Below are positions 56,262 to 64,000 of a stretch of 64,000 bases of DNA, in pieces. The notes under the pieces were generated by a model. The model was given only the letters and a program-made list of their open reading frames with translations, ran no database searches and was not told the DNA's origin. The position numbers and the translations under genes were made by a program. This DNA is from Mallotus nudiflorus (taxonomy: Eukaryota > Streptophyta > Magnoliopsida > Malpighiales > Euphorbiaceae), in the NCBI GenBank assembly GCA_947683625.1, contig CANTUR010000009.1, forward strand, positions 4,043,501-4,107,500, read 5' to 3'. Each line of letters begins with the position of its first letter. Within the stretch, counting starts at the first letter, position 1.

Positions 56262-57507
56262 AAATTAAGCTACTGCCACCATTGATTTTTAAGCTACTAT
56301 CACCATTGATTTTAAACCCTAATTTAAGCTACTGCCAACATTGATTTTAATTAATTTTTTACCCAATTGAACCTAATTACTAATCAATTTTAAAATACAG
56401 AAAGTTAAGTCTTTCACTATTCCCACTACTGGGGCTATTACAAACTATGTACAAAATTAAAATTAAATAATTATACACCTAAAAATTAAAATAAACTACA
56501 CAAGATACCAAAATGCAGAACAAAAATTAAAATCCTAAGAACTATTATTAAAACAATAAAGGTTCATCCATGGCATTTCATGAATCTTTTGTTCAATTAA
56601 ACACAGGCGGTATCCTCCTCCTCAATCCACATACGGACATCAAAACAAAAAAACAAAAAAAAAAGCAATCAAATTAGTAGTGAAATTAAATAATAAAATA
56701 ATTAACAAAATGAATAAAAATCACAAAAAAGAAGAAAGAAAAAATAAATGTTGTGCATATGCCCTTTTTCGGCCCCTTAGATTAGGATTTTCACTATTGA
56801 AATCGACTCAGTGTTGATTTGATTATGGACTAAGACTAAAAATCATTGTATCGTCTTCCTCAAATGAACTGCAAAAATTAGGGTTTTTTAAAGAACAGAA
56901 GAAATCAAAGCTTTTTTTCCATCTGTAAAAAATCCTTTAGCCAAAAAACCCCCCTTCGGATGCATGCAAACTCTGTTTTTAAATGTAGAGCCTGTGCATA
57001 CTGAACTTCCTCCAAAGGAGGAATAGACCTATCTAATATTATCAGATAGCATTTATTTTGATTTCAAAAAAAAAATATCTTCTGCATTTCTTTTTTTAAA
57101 AAAACCTTATAAGATAAAATTTGAATTTTTTAACCAATCAAAACACTGAAAAAATTGATAAAAATAAGGAAAATACGTAAAAAAATCAAAAAATGGAATT
57201 ATTGCACATCGATACTGTGCAATGCCGACCGGCATTGTCTAATGCTGATCGGCATTGTGTAATGTCAATTGACATTATGTAATGCCAGTTGTCATTACAC
57301 CAGCGCCGATCCTAAAATGTTTTTGTAACTTTTAATTACCAAAAAGCCCCTAAAAATGACTTATTTGCAATCAAATCCTAAAAAATGTTATAATTTAGTC
57401 CCTAAAGTCCAGAAAATCAACAACCAAGTTCAATTTTTGAATAAATTTCATCATAGGGGCTTACGTCGCATTTATGCACAATTGCATCCCAAAATTAGGT
57501 GCTTACA
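56262..57507 (-). mobile_element. Copy C 3' LTR (outer part missing)
   Basis: It starts (minus strand) TGTAAGCACCTAATTTTGGG at 57507 and aligns with the copy A 5' LTR down to the AAGCTACTGCCACC region. At the break, AAGCTACT-CCA-CATTGATTTT is present three times (56268-56360), where copy A has one copy. Confidence 0.87.
57208..57312. repeat. Palindrome array in copy C LTR (about five units)
   Basis: Successive units include GTGCAATGCCGACC, GGCATTGTCTAATGCTGATC, GGCATTGTGTAATGTCAATT and GACATTATGTAATGCCAGTT. Each can fold on itself or with its neighbour. This is the longest version of the array in the window. Confidence 0.88.
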
Positions 57508-57520
57508 GTTGCCCCCCTTT
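57508..57520 (-). promoter_or_regulatory. Polypurine tract, copy C
   Basis: AAAGGGGGGCAAC on the minus strand, directly before the LTR start. Copy B has AAAGGGAGGCAAT. Confidence 0.9.
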
Positions 57521-57649
57521 GTCGATGTTTGTTTAACAAATTAAGACAAAGCAATAGAAGCACACAATTTCAAAAGAAAGAAATTAGGACACTCGATTGT
57601 ATCCTAGTAACAGATTGATGCTCAAATTGTTGAGCAAGGTGTAGTGTTT

Positions 57650-58525
57650 GATAAGTCGCACTATATTTCCTGTGGAACATCTAATGGACTTTGTGCAAAT
57701 GGGTTTCGCTATATTCCCTGTGGGACGTTTAGCAATGATAAGTTGAAAACTTGCTATAGTTCCTGTAGAACGTCTAGCAATGATGAATTTCGTAATATTC
57801 CTTGTGGGATGTCTAACGATGCACACTATATTCCCTGTGGGACGTCTAGTGTAAATGAATTGAAATTTTCTATAGTTCCCATGGAACGTCTAACAATGAT
57901 GAATTTCATTATATCCCCTGTGGGACGTCTAACAATGCACACTATATTCCCTGTGGGATGTCTAGTGTAGTTGAATTGAAATTTTATTATATTCCCTATG
58001 GGACATCTAGTGTAATTGAATTGAATTTTGTTATATTCCCTGTGGGACATCTAACGATGCACACTATATTCCCTATAGGACGTCTAGTGTAATTGAATTG
58101 GATTTTGTTATATTCCCTGTGGGATGTCTAACGATGCACACTATATTCCTTGTGGGACGTCTAGTGTAATTGAATTGAATTTTGTTATATTCCCTGTGGG
58201 ACATCTAATGATGCACACTATATTCCCTGTCAGATGTTTAGTGTAATTGAATTGAATTTTGTTATATTCCTTATGGGATGTTTAACAATGCACACTATAT
58301 TCCCTATACGACATCTAGTGTAATTGAATTAAATTTTATTATATTCCCTATGGGACATCTAACGATGCACACTATATTCCCTGTGGGACGTCTAGTGTAA
58401 TTGAATTGAATTTCGTTATATTCCCTGTGGGACATCTAATGATGCACATTATATTCCTTGTGGGACTTCTTGTGTAATTGAATTGAAAACTTGCTATAGT
58501 TCCTGTGGAACGTCTAATAATTAGG
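57650..58525. repeat. GGGACGTCTA tandem array, copy C
   Basis: The longest of the three arrays. From about 57960 it becomes a regular 77 bp dimer: TATATTCCCTGTGGGACGTC followed by TAGTGTAATTGAATTGAATT, then the core again with CATCTAACGATGCACAC. The GTGTAATTG block recurs near 58011, 58088, 58165, 58241, 58318 and 58395. The left part holds older, irregular units like copy A. Confidence 0.94.
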
Positions 58526-58871
58526 AATTTGAAAGTTTATGTCATAACTGCTATGCAATACATAACATAATGATTTGAAATTCATATTATAGCTATTGTG
58601 CAGCATATGAAACCTTTGATTGAAATCATGCATATAAAATGCAAAAAATGAGTTATGTAATCTTGTTCTGTATTTTGTATTTGATAGAAGATTTAGGATC
58701 ACAGATTGATTATGCAGTCTTAATAATTCAATGAATTATTAATTTGATGAATGTCATGATTTAATTAGTAACATGTTCCTAGTCATAATGCAATTATGGA
58801 CCAAATTGCAAGAAAGAAAAGATAGATAAAAAGTAAATAAATTGAAAGTATTAAAATGGATATTCTTCATT

Positions 58872-58880
58872 TTATATATT
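58872..58880 (+). promoter_or_regulatory. TATA box of the PMD gene, copy C
   Basis: TTATATATT followed by a CT-rich leader (TTTTCTTCTTC) and ATG at 59011; same arrangement as copy A. Confidence 0.7.
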
Positions 58881-59010
58881 CTTTCCTTTTTGCCGAACAC
58901 TTCACTTCTCTTCCCATTCTTTTCTTCTTCTTTTTTTTTCACTTGATCTTGATTTTTCTTTTCTTGATTTCTTCACCATATGTTGTCTGATTTGCAATCC
59001 ATCTAATCCT

Positions 59011-61600
59011 ATGACCTCCTCATTATGCAGATAATATGAGGGAGCTGAGACTTCAAAATTTTAGAGGATTCTGCCTCTTAGTTTTTCTCAAAATAATCTG
59101 GAACTTCGAGAAGACTCAACTATCTTTCCATTGACTCATTTACATACCCACAGGTGCAGAGATGTGGGTAATGAGGTAACTTTTCTTGCTTCTATTTATT
59201 TCTACAAAAATATTACCTGTATAATCAATAATTAGAGTTAGTTACATAGTAGAAATTAACATTAACATGTATATTAGTCAGAAATTAATATGAAAATGCT
59301 TGATAAATTGAAACTAAATATGAAATTTGACTCCCAGGTTGTCAGAATGGAGGATTGGATGTCTAGAATTTCGGTAGGAATTCCAGATTTTCGATCGACC
59401 GGGTCATTACCGATTGGCATGGTAGATTGCCGGTCAGCAATCTATTTAGTTTTTTTAAAGGCAATTAATTAATTAACTAATTAAATCCTTCAATTTAATT
59501 TCTTTAATTAATTAATTAATCTTTCAATTAATTAATTATTATTTTCTTTTTGAAATCAAAATAGCGCCTGATGAAGTTCACAGGCTATTTCAATCTAGCT
59601 TGAGAATTATTTCATGGACTACCGGAATAGGTGACACATCTGATTTGGGCTTCCAAATTTAGGCGTTTCATCGCTGTACTTTCGACTGTTCGAGGCCGAT
59701 CTGACCGTTACTCTTTATTTGCTTTAATCTAGCGATGGATGGATACTACCCACACTTTTCATACTCGTGTGGGTGAGCTGACCATTTCGCCTATAAGCTT
59801 CTCTGCTATCACAGGGATTGCCTTTGGGGGATCCCTAGTTCCATTTGACATCAGCTATTGTAGTCTACTAGAGCATGCATGGAGTCAGTACATGTGCGAC
59901 TTGATCAGGTTCGCCCCAGCATAGAAGAATCTAAAGAACGTTCTTCTTTTATCATTAGTTGAGGGATTTAGACACCTTCCTACTTCGACTCCTCGTCAGA
60001 TTATTCATAAGGCGAGGTGTTTCCTCTTGATATTATTAGGCACCTTTTTTATGAGACCAGTCATGAGGTCAGTATTGCTCTGTTAGGTCCTCTTCATGAC
60101 TTGGATCGAGTTGTCACATTAGATTGGGGATCTGCTACACTTGCTTATATTTATTACAGACTCGATACTATCTATAGAGGTGTTGTCACGATGTGTGGCT
60201 TTTAACACGTCTTATATGTATGTTCACCTTCATTTGATCTCTATAGTTTTACTCTTCTTTGCTTTTTCTGATGTGTTCTCTTTTTTCAGATCTGGAGCAT
60301 AGAGATCGGGCTAATTTCAGGCTTTAATGCTATCAGTTCTGATACGACCTTTCCTCTAATGATGAGATGGGGTTCTTTTCACCTTGCTAGCAATAGGAAC
60401 ACTTTGCAAACGTACCGTGATCAGTTGAACACTGTCGAGTGGCACCTGGTAAGGAAAAATAAAATCATTAGTATGCTATAATTTAATAGAAATCTAATTT
60501 AATTTACATAAATTGTAGATAAATTCTGATTGGTTGGAAGGTGCTGAAGACATTTAGCGATATGATTTCATGGCGACTGCAGCCCGCTTAGAGCCTATGA
60601 GGATCCTGCTCTCTGGTTATGGTTGTCTGATGTGGTATCTAGGGGAGCAAGTGTATCATTGGTCTACTGGCCCTTCTAGATGTAACATTCCATCTGATGT
60701 CCCCTCCTTTATGCTCTGCAGCTCGCATCTTACAGGTTCAGAGCTGAGAGATGCACTACAGTGATATGCTACCTTATATTTCCTTAAGCGTTCTCAACAT
60801 TACCAGCAGTTTATCCATGAGAGCCTCCTGGAGCATGTTCATATTGAAGATGATAAGGTAATTTCACATTATTTCAGCTTTTGTTTCTAGAACCTATGAC
60901 TCATTCCTTCTCTTTACAGTTTGAGGAGGTTCACTCTCCTATTGATGCTAATGAGGAGACTGAAATTGCTCTCTAGATTTAGAGTCCTGAGCCCAGACCT
61001 AGTCCTGGTCATCATGCTCAGCACGTTGGGTCTAGTCGCGATGGGGCCTTTATCGGTGCTATGCTTGGCGATGTCTCTCTTCCAGACAAGTCTATATTCT
61101 ACTGAGCTCCCACTGTTCAGGCTTGAGTTAAGCAGTAGATGCAATTTAGTGATGCTCAGCTTCCTAGCTTTTATCCACCAGATGCTTCTCATGTGAGTCT
61201 GTTTGCTTTATTTCTTGTATGGATCTATACACTTAACATTGATATTAATAAAATTTTACAAAGCGGATTCCCTGGACACAGGCAGAGTACCTATATGGAC
61301 TTGCCTCATCCTAGAGATTATTTACGATGCAGGTTATAGATAGTTGGCAGGTAAGTGCCCTCACTGAGACAATGCAAATGTATGCATGTAATGCATATGA
61401 TATGGTGTTTTTTGTGTATGTAGAGCTATTCCAGCAGTCTAGAGCGGGAGAACGAGATGCATCGTAGGTAGCTTGCAGCCTTGGGCTTTGATCTGTATAG
61501 TGCTAGGACTTCATCTGCTAGATCTCCAGACACTCATCATCATGATGACCCTACCAAAGGATAGAGCCTATGGCCTGATACCAAAGCACGAGATGAATGA
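59011..61600 (+). pseudogene. PMD gene, antisense, copy C
   Basis: The most readable PMD copy. Exon 1 (59011-about 59174, donor GTAACT) has stops. Exon 2 (from about 59564, acceptor AAATAG) carries RWMDTTHTFHTRVGELTISP and SAITGIAFGGSL, then YETSHEVSIALLGPLHDLDR, DWGSATLAYIYYRLDTIYRG and TMCGF, an almost textbook PMD. Exon 3 (about 60294-60449) starts IWSIEIGL and has MMRWGSFHLASNRNTLQTYR. Exon 4 (60521-about 60857) has EPMRILLSGYGCLMWYLGEQ and STGPSR. Exon 5 follows a good CAG acceptor at 60920. The protein ends with a charged ERENEMHRR segment and a histidine cluster. TGG to TAG follows FAPA at the Trp that is TGA in copy A. Stop TGA at 61598-61600. Nuclear function by family; host relevance unknown. 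Confidence 0.88.
59390..59446. repeat. LTR-type palindromes in PMD intron 1, copy C
   Basis: CGATCGACCGGGTCATTACC and GATTGGCATGGTAGATTGCC, with a following GGTCAGCAATC, form overlapping dyads like those of the LTR array and like 14810-14925 in copy A. Confidence 0.75.
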
Positions 61601-61955
61601 TTTAGAGCTTTTGTATTCTTGAATTTCTAGGTGTCTATATCTGACTGCTCCCTATTGTACTATTGTTTTTATTCCTATACTGTCTTGAACACTGTTAGAT
61701 AGAATTGAAACAGTGTTTTGCACTTTAATGGATTTTTTTAATAACTAATTAAAAAAGATAGTTAATGAACATTATCTTTTTAATTAATTATCCATTTATC
61801 TTAATCCTTTTCCAAGACGGATAATATTGGATAGATAAACAATTAAAAGAATGGATTATCTTCCCAATTATCTATTTATCCCAATCCTTCTCAAATTCTA
61901 TCACCTTATCCACAGCTAGAAAAATCCTTTTCCCACCTAAACTCATCTTTTTTCC

Positions 61956-61964
61956 CTATATAAG
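61956..61964 (+). promoter_or_regulatory. TATA box of the DUF7745-like gene, copy C
   Basis: CTATATAAG, 42 bp before the ATG at 62007, with CT-rich leader TTCTCCTTCATTCTC. Confidence 0.7.
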
Positions 61965-62006
61965 ACTATTTAAGGGGCATTCTCCTTCATTCTCTATACC
62001 CTCATC

Positions 62007-63326
62007 ATGACTCAAGCATCTCTTCAAACAATGAAGAAATTTCTTAAAAGTCTCAATGGTGATGACTACAATAAGCTCCAACCTTTCCACATCAAATCCC
62101 TGAAATCTCTTTAACACCTGACTATTAATAACACTCTCCTACATACTGCTTCTACCTTTTAGGATGTCAAGGACCATGTATTCAAGTTTAATGGGCAAGA
62201 GCTTTGTCCAATGATTGAAGAGTTTGCTGCTATTCTAGGATACACATTAGACTCGACTACTATGATAGCCCTTCCTGATTTGGAGATGCAATTTCCTAGC
62301 AGATTGGTTACATTCTTTGATTTGCCCCTAGCTGATATTTATATATATATAAATAACCCTAGGACCATCAATCTTTCTTCTCTGATCACTATTTGTGGGA
62401 CTCGAGACAAGAACAATGCTTCTTAGACTATAACAATTGCTTTCTGTTTATATGCTAAATTTTTGCTAGTTTCTCACCATGGTGGTGACGATACATGCAT
62501 TGTTAGTATCTTGGAATAGGTAGAGCTTGGAGCTAATCCTATACCAGTTATCCTTGCTGAGACCATCATTGGGCTTGACAGTTTTAAGATTCATAACCGA
62601 TTCTCAGGCAGTTTACTTCTTCTTCAGGCATGCAACCAAAACTTTTATTTTTGCCCAAATTTTTGCCTAAGCCGCCCTTTCAAATTTTCAGCTTAGCAGG
62701 CTTGCCCTAACTTTTGCCTAAGCCACCCTTTCGGGTTTTCAACTTAGCAGGCTTTTATTTTATTATTCTTATATCATTTTTTTTAGATTTGGTTACAAGA
62801 AAAGCTGAGCTTGCTTAATGTACCCCCTAATCCTTTAACTTATCAACCTCATCAGCTACAATCTTGTCCTTTGAGAATGAAGGACAAATGTTCTATGGAC
62901 CAATGGGTTGACTGGTTGAAGAATATTTAAAATGCAGAGATCACATGGGTCTGCCCTTGGTGGAGATTGAAGTTCATGACTATTGAGCTGCATGATCACT
63001 GTGTTCCTATTCTTGGGCTGCACTTCTTTACCTTTTTTACCCCTTTACGCCTTTGTCGTCAATATGGTTTCCCTTAGTTCATCGTTACTGTTTTGACTGA
63101 CTTTGAAGACTTTCCTTTGAGACAAGATTCTCTGGATAAGATTAGAAGCTTGTGGCCTTGTAAAGCCCTTGAACAGAATACACACCTGGATACTGATGTT
63201 ACTACTGATGATGATTACAATACTTGGGTTGTTATCCAAAAGAGAAAACCACCAGGATTTGCTAGGTACAAGAGAACTTAAGCTTTGTATGATGGATCGC
63301 AAAGGAAGAAACAAAGACATCACTAG
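62007..63326 (+). pseudogene. DUF7745-like gene, antisense, copy C
   Basis: Two exons: 62007-62627 and 62787-63326. Exon 1 starts MTQASLQTMKKFLKSLNGDD and has FNGQELCPMIEEFAAILGYT, IVSILE and a PVILAETIIGLDSF block. The intron donor is GCATGC (copy A: GTGTGC), suggesting an ancestral GTATGC; the acceptor is TTTTTTTTAG. Exon 2 carries IWLQEKLSLLNVP, ITWVCPWWRLKFM, CVPILGLHFFTFF, then DFEDFPLRQDSLDKIRSLWP and GFARYKRT, ending GSQRKKQRHH. Stops appear in both exons, mostly TAG or TAA in place of Gln or Trp codons. The ITW-C-PWW, VP and RQYG-PQ order is DUF7745-like. Lengths fit a protein of roughly 385 residues before decay. Confidence 0.75.
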
Positions 63327-63519
63327 ATAAAATGGTCTCATAGAGCTAGTTTTAGGCTTTCTTATATTTTATTATCCCTTCAAGTACTTATGCTTTATAA
63401 TAAAGAAGGATATGCAAAGTTTAACAAAACTTCAATTTCAATTTCATTCATTAATTAAGGCCAAAATGAGTACATTTAATACATCACATGACATAACTCT
63501 TATTATCAGCTAGTCCTCA

Positions 63520-63762
63520 TGAATTTTCTAACTGAATATTTTTTTCGCTCACATTTTATTTCCCTAATTTTTGCCTGACTAGCCCATTATGAGTTTTTTA
63601 ATCAGTAGGACCATTATTTTTATTTATTTCCCTAACTTTTGCCTGTCAGCCCTTTGTGGGTTTTCTGAACAATGGGAATCTCCTAACTTTTACCTGACTA
63701 GCCTTTTCAGGTTTTTTAGCCAGCAGACTTTACTTTCTTTATCCTACTTTTATTCATATTTT
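63520..63762. repeat. Repeats in the convergent spacer, copy C
   Basis: Three units: TTTTTGCCTGACTAGCCCAT, TTTTGCCTGTCAGCCCTTTG and TTTTACCTGACTAGCCTTTT, each followed by a GGTTTT-T-AGC block. Same place as in copies A and B. The related motif also fills the intron at 62640-62760. Confidence 0.82.
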
Positions 63763-64000
63763 TTACAGGTAGTACTTCTTGAGGCAATCCAGATTGATCG
63801 GTTCCATAAACTCATTCCCTTTAAGATCTGATATCTTAACAACTCCTTTAGGTAAGATCGATTTGACCAAGTATGGTCCTTCCCAATTCGATCTAAATTT
63901 ACCTCTTGGATCGAACACCACAGCTCTAGACTGTTTTAGCACCATATCTCCAGCTTTGATCTTCCTAGACTTAACCTTCTTGTTGAATGCCCTTGCTATC
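63763..64000 (-). pseudogene. Integrase C-terminal end, copy C (cut by window edge)
   Basis: The minus strand reads ARAFNKKVKSRKI, then VVFDPRGKFRSNWEGPYLVK and KISDLKGNEFMEPINLDCLK, ending KYYL with TAA at 63763-63765. It matches the end of integrase in copies A (19158) and B (45967). This C-terminal domain would bind DNA. A stop near 63945 splits it. Confidence 0.9.

Larger units (their letters stand above)
56262..64000 (-). mobile_element. Gypsy/Tat-lineage retrotransposon copy C (partial)
   Basis: Third copy, minus strand, leaving the window at its right edge inside integrase. From the left: 3' LTR lacking its outer 0.9 kb or so, PPT, tandem array, antisense PMD and DUF7745-like genes (both nearly full length), convergent spacer repeats and the integrase C-terminus. 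It is the best reference in the window for the exon structure of the antisense genes. Confidence 0.92.

Noticed and set aside
57650..58525. CRISPR-like array
   Set aside because: Spacers are not unique, the units form a 77 bp dimer satellite, there are no cas genes, and the setting is a plant retrotransposon.

Overview
This window is nuclear DNA from a flowering plant, very probably a eudicot; I cannot name the species. It is strongly AT-rich and consists almost entirely of nested, decayed LTR retrotransposons, as in pericentromeric or other repeat-rich plant chromatin. I found no intact host gene. The only host-gene trace is a fragment of a cationic amino acid transporter gene at 52633-52830. 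I recognised no tRNA, rRNA, CRISPR array or bacterial feature.

Layout. 1-2129: 5' part of a Ty1/copia element on the minus strand (LTR, tRNA-iMet PBS, gag, protease, integrase), cut by the window edge. 2130-3650: unassigned DNA with an old tandem duplication. 3650-30682: a four-level nest. A minus-strand LTR of about 3.3 kb is split by a related plus-strand LTR (6426-30496, TSD ATAAT). That one is split by a third LTR of the family (8533-29278, TSD ATAAT/ATATT), which is split in turn by a 17.6 kb Ty3/gypsy element, copy A (11356-28933, TSD GCTTC). 30683-36250: AT-rich DNA with GAGCTC-rich subterminal-like repeats, tandem arrays and a foldback pair of MITE-like repeats in ATT microsatellites. 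36250-51956: gypsy copy B on the plus strand. 51957-56260: tandem and inverted repeats and the transporter fragment. 56262-64000: gypsy copy C on the minus strand, running off the right edge.

Copies A, B and C are one family. Its order is LTR, PBS (TGGCGACT type), gag with a CCHH-like knuckle, a peptide-repeat linker, protease, a G-patch-like linker, RT, RNase H, a second RNase H, integrase, an antisense module, a tandem array, PPT and LTR. The double RNase H, the PBS type and the antisense genes after integrase point to the Tat lineage (Ogre/Grande/Retand relatives).

The most notable feature is the antisense module. It holds two intron-containing genes, each with its own TATA box: a plant mobile domain (PMD) gene of about seven exons, and a two-exon gene resembling the plant DUF7745 family. 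They converge on the 3' end of pol. All copies are defective: many stops look like C-to-T decay, B has lost the middle of both extra genes, and A and B share an integrase Asp-to-Asn change and a stop in RT. Further oddities are a short palindrome array found both in the LTR and in PMD intron 1, a GGGACGTCTA array before the PPT in every copy, and a repeat motif shared by the DUF7745-like intron and the convergent spacer.
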